DNA of 64,000 bases from Pararhodobacter marinus. GTDB lineage: Bacteria; Pseudomonadota; Alphaproteobacteria; Rhodobacterales; Rhodobacteraceae. Shown here piece by piece: positions 8,136 to 16,720 of the stretch. Location of the stretch: NCBI RefSeq assembly GCF_003122215.1, contig NZ_QEYD01000014.1, positions 1-64,000 on the forward strand, read 5' to 3'. The first letter of the stretch is position 1; each line of letters begins with the position of its first letter. The translations under genes were made by a program, and so were the position numbers. The notes beneath the pieces were generated by a model. It searched no databases, was not told where the DNA came from, and was given only the letters and a program-made list of their open reading frames with translations.

Positions 8136-8662
8136 CCATCGCGCAGGATTGCGACGCTCGCGTCGTAGCCTCGCGCCCTGGGGTGTTGAAGCGGGGTAAC
8201 CCCGTCACGGTCGGCGATGGTCCGGTCGGCACCGGCCTTGACCAGGGTGCGTACCCTCTTGACGTGGTCGGGCCCGCCGTCGCCCAGGACGACCGCTTCG
8301 ATCAGGGCGGTCCAGCCGAGGTTGTTCACATGATCCAGCGGTGCACCGCCGGCAATGAGGCGGCGAACCACCTCATGATGGCCCAGATGCGCGCCGGCGA
8401 TCAGCGCCGTGCCGTCATAGACGCTGGTGATCAGGTCGGGACCATTCCTAAGGAGCAGGGCCAGCGATACCAATTCTGGATCGTTGGCGACCGCGGCAAT
8501 GGTCAGGACATCGTAGACCTCGTTGTCGAGTGTATTCATGTCGGCCCCGGCGGTGGCAAGCGCCTTCAACGCGGCATCGTTCGAGGCGAAGGCCGCCACA
8601 TGTGCGGGCGCACGGCCATTTCCATCGGGTTCGTCCAGATCGGCCCCCGCTGAAAGGCGCCG
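8132..8662 (-). pseudogene. Ankyrin-repeat protein gene, 5' truncated
   Basis: The frame encodes at least four ankyrin repeats (for example GADLDEPDGNGRAPAHVAAF, then DGTALIAGAHLGHHEVVRRL and LGWTALIEAVVLG). It enters already inside a repeat: the open frame begins at a TGA (8663-8665) with 'RRLSAGADLDE', with no ATG and no exported N-terminus. A GTG at 8599 would permit a 155-residue product starting mid-repeat. I read this as a gene whose 5' end was lost where the 8.7 kb backbone segment was joined. An expressed short form is possible but less likely. Confidence 0.65.
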
Positions 8663-8704
8663 TCAAGACTGCGCGATACACCTAGCGCGTTAACCGTACT
8701 GCAA

Positions 8705-9547
8705 TCATATCGCGATCTCGCCTGCCATCACAGCACGCCCATGAACGGCGAGCATCGCTGTGAACCTCGGGCATCCGAACTGCCGGATGACCTCGAGAAT
8801 GCGAGCCTCGTAAGCGGCTTGCCCGATAAGACGGCACAGGTCTGATGCGTGAAACTGCCGGTTGCCACTTGGTGCCGCCTTGATCTGATCGTGCAACTCC
8901 CGCTCACGCGGATCAGACGCTCGCTCCGGCGTAGGCGCTGCTTCCGGTCGGCTGAACGTACCGGGTGAGGTTCGCCATCGGCGCATGAACCCAAGGAGAA
9001 AACCGGCCGGAACCTTGTCGTTTCCTCGCGCCCGGTTGAAGGCTAGGAAGCGGTCCCAGATCACCTGCGTGTCGACGTTCCAGCAGGGCAGGGCCTTCTT
9101 CGCAGCTTTGATCAGCTCCGCCCAACAGGTTTGAAAGACGTTCGAGTCAGCGACAATAGTGATCTGCCCTGAGAATACAGTTTTGTTATCTTTCTCTCTA
9201 GATAGTGATGTGTCGCCTGTGCCTGACCCAACTTCCTGATCATCCCCCTCTGCGTCAAAGGCAGCGAAACGGAAAAGCCAGGGTGCGAACTTGCCGTTTG
9301 GCTTCTCTCGCCTCAGCTCCAGTTCGGACGCCTCGAGTTCCGCCAGCAGTTCGGTCAGGTACTGGCGCGAGATGTTCATCTTCGACGCGAGGCCCGCGAG
9401 CGTGAAAGCGGCCGTCCCACGCGATAGCCCGTTGAAGCCCTCCTTCCACGCGATGGCGTCGAGGATGACTGTTGCCAGCTTGTGGGCGGATACGGACAGT
9501 TCTGTCTGTGTGATCCGTCGAAGGATCAGGCCGGTTGTGGGTTCCAT
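8705..9547 (-). CDS. Winged-helix protein, possible replication initiator
   Basis: A 280-residue protein with an N-terminal helix-turn-helix (about residues 45-85: GTAAFTLAGLASKMNISRQY, then LTELLAELEASELELRRE), a hydrophilic linker and a C-terminal helical part. The arrangement recalls replication-initiation or conversion proteins of alphaproteobacterial plasmids, but I cannot name a family. ATG at 9547 is preceded by GAGGAGA (about 8 bp); earlier in-frame ATGs lack such a site. Inverted repeats lie just upstream (9643-9675), compatible with self-regulation or an origin. No other replication candidate is seen in the window. Confidence 0.45.
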   Translation of the reverse strand: MEPTTGLILRRITQTELSVSAHKLATVILDAIAWKEGFNGLSRGTAAFTLAGLASKMNISRQYLTELLAELEASELELRREKPNGKFAPWLFRFAAFDAEGDDQEVGSGTGDTSLSREKDNKTVFSGQITIVADSNVFQTCWAELIKAAKKALPCWNVDTQVIWDRFLAFNRARGNDKVPAGFLLGFMRRWRTSPGTFSRPEAAPTPERASDPRERELHDQIKAAPSGNRQFHASDLCRLIGQAAYEARILEVIRQFGCPRFTAMLAVHGRAVMAGEIAI

Positions 9548-9642
9548 GGTCGGTGTCTCCTCGAGAGACGACCCCATGCCGAGAGCAAACAACATTCTTG
9601 CCAGCAAAACAACTTTGCCGGTTGCAGAGGTTTGGACAGTGC

Positions 9643-9675
9643 GCTAGAAGATCCTTGTTCACGGGTTCTTCTAGC
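9643..9675. repeat. Inverted repeat GCTAGAAGA-N15-TCTTCTAGC
   Basis: A perfect 9-bp inverted repeat about 95 bp upstream of the winged-helix gene start, followed on the plus strand by GGCGTC/GGCGTC direct repeats (about 9678-9712). It could be an operator for the winged-helix protein, or part of an origin if that protein is an initiator (inference). Confidence 0.4.
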
Positions 9676-9755
9676 ACGGCGTCAGGCTTTTCGGTCTGGC
9701 GTCGTTTCCCTTTTCGGGTTCGGTGCACAGTCTCCGGTGCAAGGTGTGTCGGAGG

Positions 9756-9778
9756 CGGGCCTGCCCGATGGAGGCCCG
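9756..9778 (-). terminator. Possible terminator after the exported-protein gene
   Basis: A 7-bp GC stem (CGGGCCT 9756-9762 with AGGCCCG 9772-9778, nine-base loop) lies 8 bp beyond the stop of the leftward gene. There is no following T tract, so Rho-independent activity is doubtful. Confidence 0.3.
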
Positions 9779-9785
9779 GCCGGGT

Positions 9786-10442
9786 TCAGTAGCGGACCTC
9801 TTCGAAGTCGTAGTTGCCTTCATGATCGCGCCAATCGACGAAGACCGAGCGGTAACTCACCCAGTTGCAGTGTCCGGTGTTGGGCAGATCGGAGGCGGGC
9901 GGCACTTGGGCGACGCTGGACCGGGTCCAGTGATAGTCGCCTTGGACCCCGTAGGAGCCGAGGCGCGTAGAGTCAGAGGTGATGCAGTCGCCGTCTCGGT
10001 TCTGGCGCTGGCTGAACTGGATGTGAAACACGCGGATGCTGCGGACGAAGTCGAAGGCATCACCCGAGATGTCGATGTCAGCGCGCTCGTCTGACTGGAC
10101 TCGGACAAGGGGCAGGGGATCTCTCGGGGTGCTGACCTGATGCGCCTCTTGGAAGGCGATGTCGTAAAGCCGCTCCATCGGCGACAGCGGGGCAGGGGCG
10201 TTGAACGACGCCCCCATCGGGCAACGCCAGATCTGCAAGGGAGGTTCGATCGGCCAAGGCGTGATCCGACGTATGAAGACCGCGCGTGCATGGGCACAGG
10301 GTGCGGAAGCCGGCCAGCCACCTGCCAAGCAAAGCAAGATGGCGCAGTCGACCTGATAGGCTTGCGCCGGCTCGACCGACCCGAAGAGGTTCGATACGGT
10401 GATTACCGCGGCTGCCGCCGCGGTCCGGACCCTGTGCTTCAT
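9786..10442 (-). CDS. Exported protein of unknown function, transfer-region associated
   Basis: A 218-residue protein with a signal peptide (about residues 1-30, ending VEPAQA) and a cysteine-containing mature part rich in W, P and aromatic residues. I do not recognise a named domain. The ATG at 10442 has GGGAG upstream; an earlier in-frame start at 10490 would lie inside the 31-bp element at 10469-10499. That element also precedes the T4SS operon, so the protein is probably expressed with the transfer genes. A periplasmic accessory role in conjugation is inference. Confidence 0.6.
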   Translation of the reverse strand: MKHRVRTAAAAAVITVSNLFGSVEPAQAYQVDCAILLCLAGGWPASAPCAHARAVFIRRITPWPIEPPLQIWRCPMGASFNAPAPLSPMERLYDIAFQEAHQVSTPRDPLPLVRVQSDERADIDISGDAFDFVRSIRVFHIQFSQRQNRDGDCITSDSTRLGSYGVQGDYHWTRSSVAQVPPASDLPNTGHCNWVSYRSVFVDWRDHEGNYDFEEVRY

Positions 10443-10468
10443 GACGCCGACTCCCACTATAATGGTGC

Positions 10469-10499
10469 GGCGATACAAAACAACACGCACGATAGCAAG
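10469..10499 (-). promoter_or_regulatory. Copy 1 of a 31-bp element shared with the T4SS promoter
   Basis: On the minus strand this reads CTTGCTATCGT through TTGTATCGCC and matches 12391-12421 at 28 of 31 positions. It ends 26 bp before the start of the exported-protein gene. The placement of both copies upstream of transfer-associated genes points to a common promoter or operator. Confidence 0.6.
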
Positions 10500-10743
10500 G
10501 AGATTTCATCGCGGGAGTTGCGGTGTGACCCCCTAAGGGCTGGTCGCAGATGTCGGTCTGACGCGTGACGTGGCTTCAGGGCACCGATTGGGCAATGGGA
10601 TCCCTGAGCCAAGCATAAGTGGACATCGAACCGGCCAAATAACCGGACGTGATCTCCGTAGCCTGTAGCGCACTACTATGATAAATATTCATTTTATGGA
10701 GAATGCGTACGGTCAAGAAAGCGGCCAGCAGGAAGGTAATGTG

Positions 10744-11940
10744 ATGGTCCGTGATGACGGCGAAACGGTAGGCTTGTTCGAGCCCCTCATGGTCTCGGAG
10801 GGCTCTCCTGTCCGCTCAGGCTTGAATGATCTTGTACTCGAGTTGGCGGAGAAATCCGCCGCATTCCGCAGCAGCTTGCCCGCTTCAATTGCAGAGCCGC
10901 TTGCTGATCTCGTGCGGGCGATGAACTGCTACTACAGCAACCTCATCGAGGGGCATGACACCCATCCCATCGACATCGAACGCGCCATGCGGAACGATTA
11001 CAGCGCCGATCCAAAAAAGCGAAACCTTCAGCTTGAAGCCAAGGCGCATGTCGCCGTTCAGAAATGGATCGACGAAGATAGCATGGTGGAACCACCGACC
11101 GCGCCTGCGTCAATCATCGAACTGCATCGCCGGTTTTGTGAACTCTTGCCGCTCGAGCTTCTCTTCGTCGAGAACCCAAAGACAGGCGAGAAAATCCCGG
11201 TTGTGCCCGGAGAACTGCGCAAACGATACGTTGAAGTCGGACGGCATATCGCCGTCAGCCCTGGTGCCGTCCCCCGCTTCCTCGACCGAATGCACAAAGC
11301 CTATAGCCTTCCCGGCAGGATCGAACCGATCCTTGCCGCGGCTTGCGCCCATCACCGGCTTCTCTGGGTGCACCCCTTCCTTGATGGGAATGGGCGCGTT
11401 GCACGTCTCATGTCCTACGCCATGCTGCGCAAGACCCTGGACACGCGCGGCCTTTGGTCAGTGGCGCGCGGGCTGGCGCGGCAGGAGGCAGCCTACAAGG
11501 AACACCTCGCCGCCTGTGATGGGCCGCGCCGTGGCGACCGCGACGGCCGCGGCACGCTCAGCGAGGCTGCGCTTGCCTCCTTCGCGCAGTTCTTTCTGCG
11601 CATTTGCATCGACCAAGTGGAGTTCATGGCAGGGCTCATGCGGCCAGACCGGTTGCGGGACCGCATTTTGATCTGGGCGGAAGAGGAAATACGTGCCGGA
11701 TCCCTGCCTGTGAAATCCGATATTGTTCTGAAAGCTGTTCTTTATCAGGGACAGATCGAGCGGGGCGAGGTCGAGTCCATCCTGGGTACGAGCGACCGTA
11801 CGGCGCGACGTGTGACCTCAGCGCTTCTCGAGGCTGGCGCGCTATCCTCAGTATCGACACGTGCCCCCCTAAAGCTGGCGTTCCCCGCCAAATATGCAGG
11901 TCGATGGATGCCGGGGCTCTTTCCTGACCGGGAAGACTGA
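10744..11940 (+). CDS. Fic-domain protein (AMP/NMP transferase), first copy
   Basis: Fic enzymes attach AMP or another nucleotide to target proteins. The catalytic motif HPFLDGNGR is at residues 210-218 of the 398-residue form, with the catalytic histidine present. The inhibitory-helix motif SNLIEG (S/T-x3-E-G type) is at residues 65-70, ahead of the Fic core, so the protein carries its own inhibitor (class II). A C-terminal winged-helix region (about 340-380: GTSDRTARRVTSALLEAGAL) follows. ATG at 10744 has GGAAGG upstream; ATGs at 10678 and 10696 are alternatives. It has no separate antitoxin neighbour and stands alone between two leftward exported-protein genes. Confidence 0.85.
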   Translation: MVRDDGETVGLFEPLMVSEGSPVRSGLNDLVLELAEKSAAFRSSLPASIAEPLADLVRAMNCYYSNLIEGHDTHPIDIERAMRNDYSADPKKRNLQLEAKAHVAVQKWIDEDSMVEPPTAPASIIELHRRFCELLPLELLFVENPKTGEKIPVVPGELRKRYVEVGRHIAVSPGAVPRFLDRMHKAYSLPGRIEPILAAACAHHRLLWVHPFLDGNGRVARLMSYAMLRKTLDTRGLWSVARGLARQEAAYKEHLAACDGPRRGDRDGRGTLSEAALASFAQFFLRICIDQVEFMAGLMRPDRLRDRILIWAEEEIRAGSLPVKSDIVLKAVLYQGQIERGEVESILGTSDRTARRVTSALLEAGALSSVSTRAPLKLAFPAKYAGRWMPGLFPDRED

Positions 11941-12016
11941 GGACTGAAAGCTCGCTTGAAACAGGCAGTGCATGAGCTGGTACTCCGTTCAGGGATTCAG
12001 GACCGGGCGGGGGCCA

Positions 12017-12292
12017 CTACTCCACTGCGTCGAGAAACCGTCCGTACTCTTCGCTCACTTCCCTCGCTTCGATAGAGGCCCGCGCGCGTTCATTATCGAG
12101 GCAGCGGAAATAATCCTGCACGGCGGCGATGTAGGCCTCGAAATCTCCCCGGATCAGATCCGCGTAGGCGCGCATGTCTTCGCGTGACGCAGGCAGGAAC
12201 GGCCGCTCCGGCGGGGTGCAGGCATGGACCGGGCATGCTGCCACGAGTACGGTGATCAGCAGCGCTAGAGTGATGTTGCGCGCACAGGTCAT
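12017..12292 (-). CDS. Small exported protein of unknown function
   Basis: A 91-residue protein with a clear signal peptide (RNITLALLITVLVAACPVHA) and a short, mostly helical mature part with many charged residues. A 'VAAC' sequence hints at lipid attachment at Cys20, but a later cut after VHA is equally possible. It is divergent from the T4SS operon. I do not recognise the family; an accessory envelope protein of the transfer system is inference. Confidence 0.6.
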   Translation of the reverse strand: MTCARNITLALLITVLVAACPVHACTPPERPFLPASREDMRAYADLIRGDFEAYIAAVQDYFRCLDNERARASIEAREVSEEYGRFLDAVE

Positions 12293-12386
12293 GTGCAGGG
12301 CAAAACTCCTTTGCCGCCTTTAAGGTCACTATTTTGTCAGCTATCACCGTTATCGGAGCAAGGCGAACTTCGTCAAGTCGTTTTAA

Positions 12387-12421
12387 TTGTCTTGCTATCG
12401 TTCATGTTGTATTGTATCGCC
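12387..12421 (+). promoter_or_regulatory. T4SS operon promoter with copy 2 of the shared 31-bp element
   Basis: TTGTCT (12387-12392) and TATTGT (12410-12415), spaced 17 bp, form a plausible promoter about 70 bp before the first gene of the secretion operon. The overlapping element 12391-12421 matches the minus-strand copy at 10469-10499 at 28 of 31 bases, so it may be an operator rather than promoter core alone. Confidence 0.55.
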
Positions 12422-12486
12422 CGCGGTGTTGCGACTCCGTGGGCCCGAGACTGCACCCAGGCAGAAGAAGGACCCAAGGGAAGGCC

Positions 12487-12846
12487 ATGATAGAAGAAGC
12501 ACCGAATGTGGTTACAGAAGACGGGCTGCGCGGCCTCCTTGCCGAAGGCTACCTCATCGAGGTGGTCTGCAAGGAAGGCGCCGAGAAGCGCCACAACAGT
12601 TGGTACGGCGCCTGGGTCATCCGGGCGGTTGCCCCGGATGGAGGGGACGACAAGATGCTCGTCACCAGCCGCAGCGTCCTCAAGCTGCGCGATTTCAAGA
12701 CCATCGTCGGCCTTGTCAGCTTCCTTGCCGACATGGGCTGCACGACCGCCAGCATCCCGCTTGTTGAGGGTGCCCGCGAGCGCCACGCAGCCCCCGGGCG
12801 CTCGCCCGAGCCACGGACTGGTCCGGTTCTGGTCAAGGACAACTGA
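12487..12846 (+). CDS. Small soluble protein heading the T4SS operon
   Basis: A 119-residue hydrophilic protein without signal peptide or membrane segment. The first 95 residues look folded (TEDGLRGLLAEGYLIEVVCK, and KLRDFKTIVGLVSFLADMG) and the tail is proline and arginine rich. ATG at 12487 has GGGAAGG upstream. It overlaps or abuts the transglycosylase gene. As first gene behind the putative promoter it could be a regulator, but I recognise no family. Confidence 0.6.
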   Translation: MIEEAPNVVTEDGLRGLLAEGYLIEVVCKEGAEKRHNSWYGAWVIRAVAPDGGDDKMLVTSRSVLKLRDFKTIVGLVSFLADMGCTTASIPLVEGARERHAAPGRSPEPRTGPVLVKDN

Positions 12847-13555
12847 CCGCGCGTTCGCGCTCGTCGTTGCATTGGGTACAGGTGTTTGTTCCGCACCCCC
12901 GGCCCTTGCCGACGGTGTCATCTTCCAGGTCAGCCCTGATGGCCGACTTATCGACACTGCCGAGAGCACGAGCAGCCTGCGCTCGTTCACCGGCGAAGAC
13001 GATGCCCAGACTGGGCCCCTCCCAGATCGCCTCTTTCTTTTTGCAGCGCCGCAGTCTCGCGGAGATGATGCTCCCCTGAGCGATGTGACGGCTGCCGCAG
13101 CGGTCGCCCCGCGCGCCGTCCGCGCCACCCCCGAAATCCTCCACGCCATCGAGACCACAGCGCTGCGCCACAGTGGCCATGACGCTTTGCGTCAGGCGGG
13201 CCTGTCGGTCACTGATTGGGTGCTGTTCTACCGCGCTAACATCGAGGTCGAGAGCGCGTACAACCCACGCGCCTTAAGCCCGGTTGGAGCCATCGGTCTC
13301 GGCCAGCTCATGCCCGACACCGCGCGCGATCTCGGCGTCGATCCCCATGATATCGCCCAGAACCTCGACGGCTCTGCCCGTTACCTTCTGATGATGCTTG
13401 AGCAGTTCGGCGATCCCGCGCTGGCGCTCGCAGCCTACAATGCCGGTCCCCATGCGGTCACCCGCCATGGCGGCATTCCCACCTTTCGAGAAACCCAAGG
13501 CCATGTGGCCCGTGTGACAGCCGTGTTCCAACGGCTGAGAGGAGACCTTTCGTGA
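12818..13555 (+). CDS. virB1: VirB1-like lytic transglycosylase
   Basis: Periplasmic enzyme that opens peptidoglycan for the secretion channel. A signal sequence (AFALVVALGTGVCSAPPALA) precedes a variable segment and an SLT domain with catalytic glutamate in 'IEVESAYNPRALSPVGAIGL', followed by 'GQLMPDTARDLGV' and 'LAAYNAGPHAV'. The start is uncertain: no ATG or GTG lies near the signal peptide in frame. A CTG at 12818 gives a sensible N-terminus, overlapping the preceding gene by 29 bp. The end overlaps the virB2 start. A second transglycosylase lies later in the operon. Confidence 0.75.
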   Translation: MVRFWSRTTDRAFALVVALGTGVCSAPPALADGVIFQVSPDGRLIDTAESTSSLRSFTGEDDAQTGPLPDRLFLFAAPQSRGDDAPLSDVTAAAAVAPRAVRATPEILHAIETTALRHSGHDALRQAGLSVTDWVLFYRANIEVESAYNPRALSPVGAIGLGQLMPDTARDLGVDPHDIAQNLDGSARYLLMMLEQFGDPALALAAYNAGPHAVTRHGGIPTFRETQGHVARVTAVFQRLRGDLS

Positions 13556-13842
13556 CGTCCAAACCTTCTATTGTTGCACTCGGCGCGATGGCTCTGATCG
13601 TGCTGGCAGGACCGGCGCTTGCGCAAAGCATCGACCTCTCGCCCGTGCAGACGCTGCTACAAGGCATCGTCGATGCGATCACCGGCCCCTTGGGCATCGT
13701 GATCGGCACGCTCGCCCTGATCGGCGTGTTCCTCTCCTGGCTCTTTGGCATCCTCGATTTCCGTCAGGCGCTCTGGGTCGTGGTCGCGATCGCGGGCATC
13801 GCCGCGGCGCCCACCATCGTCGCCGCCATCTGGACGACCTGA
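13552..13842 (+). CDS. virB2: VirB2-like pilin (TrbC/VirB2 family)
   Basis: Major pilus subunit of the conjugation channel. The 96-residue precursor has a signal peptide cut near residue 24 (GPALA-Q) and two hydrophobic helices separated by a short turn (IGTLALIGVFLSWLFGILDF, then LWVVVAIAGIAAAPTIVAAI), the standard VirB2 plan. GTG at 13552 overlaps the transglycosylase TGA by four bases. Confidence 0.85.
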   Translation: MTSKPSIVALGAMALIVLAGPALAQSIDLSPVQTLLQGIVDAITGPLGIVIGTLALIGVFLSWLFGILDFRQALWVVVAIAGIAAAPTIVAAIWTT

Positions 13843-13851
13843 GAAGCACCC

Positions 13852-14130
13852 ATGTCCGACCAGTCCCGCGTGTTCATCGGCCTTCTCAGGCCACCCAAGC
13901 TGATGGGCCTGCCGATCATGTACGCCATGGTCTGGCTCTTCGGCTCGACGCTTCTGTTCCTGTGGGTGCAAAGCTGGGTGGTGGCCGTCTTCGCGGGGCT
14001 GGCCTGGCCGACGCTCTGGAAGGCCGCGGACTGGGATCCGAACTTTCTCGATGTCCTGGTGATCACCTTGCAGGAAACCCCGCCCACGACAAACCGCAGG
14101 ATCCACGGGGGCGACAGCTATGCTCCATGA
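13852..14130 (+). CDS. virB3: VirB3-like membrane protein
   Basis: A 92-residue inner-membrane protein with the VirB3 N-terminus (VFIGLLRPPKLMGLPIMY) and two adjoining membrane segments at about residues 22-55. It works with VirB4 in channel assembly. Its last 11 bases overlap virB4, a common pairing of these two genes. Confidence 0.85.
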   Translation: MSDQSRVFIGLLRPPKLMGLPIMYAMVWLFGSTLLFLWVQSWVVAVFAGLAWPTLWKAADWDPNFLDVLVITLQETPPTTNRRIHGGDSYAP

Positions 14131-16504
14131 TGGAGTTGCCCGTGACGTGGAAGGCGCCCTCGATCCGCTGACTACGCTGCCTGCATGGGTCAAGGGCGAG
14201 AAGCGGCTCTCGTCCATGCTGCCCTATGTCAGCCTCGTCACCGACCGGACGATCCGGACACGCGGTAACGAGTTGATGCAATGCATCCGACTCGAAGGGG
14301 TCAACAGCACCACGAGCGAGGACGCCCATCTCGACCGCATCGGCGGGCTCTTGGCGGGCATCGTCGCACAGGTCGGAACCGAGTTCTCCTTCTACCTGCA
14401 CAAAGTCTCGAAAGCGGTCGATGTGACCCTGCCGCCCATCCCGGGCGATGGGTTCGCTGCCGCCGTGGACCAGCGCTGGCGCGCGCATCTGGGTCAATCT
14501 GGCCTGCGCGACAAGACGCTGACCCTGACCGTGCTGAAACGTCCCGAGACCGGCAGCCGTTTGCCCTTCGGCTTGGGCGCGTCTCGTGCCCGGCATGCGG
14601 CGGACACGACCCGACGCTTGCGCAAGCTCGACGAGGTCGTTGGGTTTCTCCTGTCGTCCTTCGATGAGCTGAAGCCCCGCCTGCTGGCCGCCAGTACTGG
14701 CGAGCTTCTGGGTTTCCTCGGCTCCCTCAACACGGGCGAGGAGCACCCGCTCTTCCCCCGGTCGCGCCTCGGTGTGATCGCCGAGGACGTGGCCAATACC
14801 CGCGTCACCTTCCGCGGCACGACCATCGCACTCTCGGACGGTGCCGTCGGCGACAAGCTCGGGGCGATCTTTGCGGTGAAGAACTACCCCGCCAAGACCG
14901 ATAGCCTGATGCTCGACGAGTTGAATCTGCCCGTCGACATGGTCGTCACGCACTCTTTTGTGCCGATCAACGCCAACATCATGGCGGGCCGGATCAAGCG
15001 GCAGCTGCGGCTTATGCAGGCCGCCAATGACGGAGCCGTCAGCCTCGCGCAGGAACTGGAACTCGCCCAGGACGATCTGGAATCCAAGCGCCTGATCTTC
15101 GGTGAGCACCACATGACCGTGGCAGTCTATGCGCGCAGCCAGGCCGCCCTCGACGATATCGCAGCCGAAATCCGCAACATCTCTGCCACCTCCGGCATCA
15201 ACCTGATCTCCGAAGCCTTCGGCGCACGGGCGCATTTCATGGCGCAGCATCCCGGCAACACCGGGGCGCGCAGCCGCAAGGCCGCAATCACGAACCATAA
15301 CTTCGCCGATCTCGCCACCTTCCACCGCACACCGCTTGGCAAGACCGGCAAGGAAGTGCCCTGGGGCGTACCGATCACGCTTTTCCCGACGCCAGAGCGC
15401 AGCGGGTTCCGCTTCAACTTCCACGAACAGGGCGCACCGGACCACGAGCCCACAGGTGGCCACACGCTGATCCTCGGCCGCCCCGGCTCAGGCAAATCCG
15501 TGCTGGCGGCTTTCTTGATGACCATGGCTCGCCGGGCAGGCGCGCGGCTTTTCCTCTTCGACTATCGCGCCGGCATGGAAATGGCCGTCCGCGCGCTTGG
15601 TGGTAGCTATTCGACCGTGCGGGCCGGGCGGCCCACGGGCCTGAACCCGCTGCAGACGGAAATCGACGCCCGCGGTCAGGCATGGCTGGCCGACTGGCTC
15701 GCAAGTCTCCTCGAGCGCCGCGACCGACCCCTGAACCCGGTGCAGACCAACCGCCTGCAAGAGGTCGTGCGCCAGAACGCGAGTGCCGGGAATGCTGGGT
15801 TACGCAACTGGTCTGATTTCGCCTCTCTCCTCGTCTCGACCGATGACGAGGGCGATCTTTTCGAGCGGATGCAGGAATGGACCGCCGATGGCCGCTATGG
15901 CTGGATCTTCGGGGCGAATGCCGAGGATAGCTTCAGCATAGACGGCGATGTCGCAGGGTTCGACCTGACCGGCATCCTCGATTCTGAAAGCGAGCGGGAA
16001 CGCATGGCGGTCCTCTCCTACCTCTTCCGCCGGGTCGAGCGCGTGATCGAAGACCGCAAGCCGACGATCATCGTCATCGACGAGGCCTGGAAGGCGCTCG
16101 ACAACGCCTACTTCGCAGAGCGGCTCTCAAACTGGCTGGTGACCGCGCGCAAGCAAAACGCGGTCGTCGTGATGATGACCCAATATGCCAGCCAGCTTGA
16201 GCGCACTCGGACCGGCAAGACCATCGTCGAAGCCGTGCCGACGCAAGTTCTTCTGCCCAACATCCGCGCCTCGGCCGCCGATTACGCGATGCTCGGCCTC
16301 AGCGACAAAGAACTCGATGTGCTTCTGGGCGTCGGCTCCGCCTCGCGGCTGGCCCTCGTGCGCGACGACCGGGGAGCTGTGGTGATCGACGCCGATCTGA
16401 GCGCGCTCGGCCCCCTCGTGACCATCCTTGGCGGCATGGAGAAGGGCGAGGCTCTTGTCGGCCCCGACTACCGTGACCGCCCTGATTTCTGGAGAGTGAC
16501 ATGA
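14120..16504 (+). CDS. virB4: VirB4-like secretion ATPase
   Basis: The large conserved ATPase of type IV secretion, 794 residues, which powers pilus and channel assembly at the inner membrane. Walker A GRPGSGKS is at about residues 453-460 and Walker B with the family signature TIIVIDEAWKAL at about 648-659. A CagE/TrbE-type N-terminal domain precedes them. Length is normal. ATG at 14120 lies within the end of virB3, and the stop overlaps the lipoprotein gene by four bases. Confidence 0.93.
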   Translation: MLHDGVARDVEGALDPLTTLPAWVKGEKRLSSMLPYVSLVTDRTIRTRGNELMQCIRLEGVNSTTSEDAHLDRIGGLLAGIVAQVGTEFSFYLHKVSKAVDVTLPPIPGDGFAAAVDQRWRAHLGQSGLRDKTLTLTVLKRPETGSRLPFGLGASRARHAADTTRRLRKLDEVVGFLLSSFDELKPRLLAASTGELLGFLGSLNTGEEHPLFPRSRLGVIAEDVANTRVTFRGTTIALSDGAVGDKLGAIFAVKNYPAKTDSLMLDELNLPVDMVVTHSFVPINANIMAGRIKRQLRLMQAANDGAVSLAQELELAQDDLESKRLIFGEHHMTVAVYARSQAALDDIAAEIRNISATSGINLISEAFGARAHFMAQHPGNTGARSRKAAITNHNFADLATFHRTPLGKTGKEVPWGVPITLFPTPERSGFRFNFHEQGAPDHEPTGGHTLILGRPGSGKSVLAAFLMTMARRAGARLFLFDYRAGMEMAVRALGGSYSTVRAGRPTGLNPLQTEIDARGQAWLADWLASLLERRDRPLNPVQTNRLQEVVRQNASAGNAGLRNWSDFASLLVSTDDEGDLFERMQEWTADGRYGWIFGANAEDSFSIDGDVAGFDLTGILDSESERERMAVLSYLFRRVERVIEDRKPTIIVIDEAWKALDNAYFAERLSNWLVTARKQNAVVVMMTQYASQLERTRTGKTIVEAVPTQVLLPNIRASAADYAMLGLSDKELDVLLGVGSASRLALVRDDRGAVVIDADLSALGPLVTILGGMEKGEALVGPDYRDRPDFWRVT

Positions 16505-16716
16505 CCCGTACCATCATCCGCAGCGTCATGCTGCTTGGCCTCGGCCTGACCCTGACAGCCTGCGCGCAGCATAACCCTGCGCAGGCCAACTGCTTCAACT
16601 TCCGCGGTGCGCCCGCGCAGGCGGCAACCGCGACGACCACGATCTCGACCATGGGGGCGGAAGTCACGCGGCGCGACACGGCCTGCGATTTCGTCCTCTT
16701 GGGGGCGGGCGGCTAA
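16501..16716 (+). CDS. Small T4SS lipoprotein (VirB7-like position)
   Basis: A 71-residue lipoprotein precursor: basic start, hydrophobic stretch and lipobox LTAC with the acceptor cysteine at residue 21. A second cysteine in the short tail (DTACDF) could form a disulfide, as VirB7 does with VirB9. Sequence identity to VirB7 cannot be claimed; size, lipobox and operon membership support a core-complex lipoprotein or TrbK-like role. Confidence 0.6.
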   Translation: MTRTIIRSVMLLGLGLTLTACAQHNPAQANCFNFRGAPAQAATATTTISTMGAEVTRRDTACDFVLLGAGG

Positions 16717-16720
16717 TCGC

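Noticed and set aside
14063-15463. 466-codon minus-strand open frame over virB4
   Set aside because: Antisense to the N-terminal half of virB4, which has intact family motifs. The composition is that of a mirror frame.
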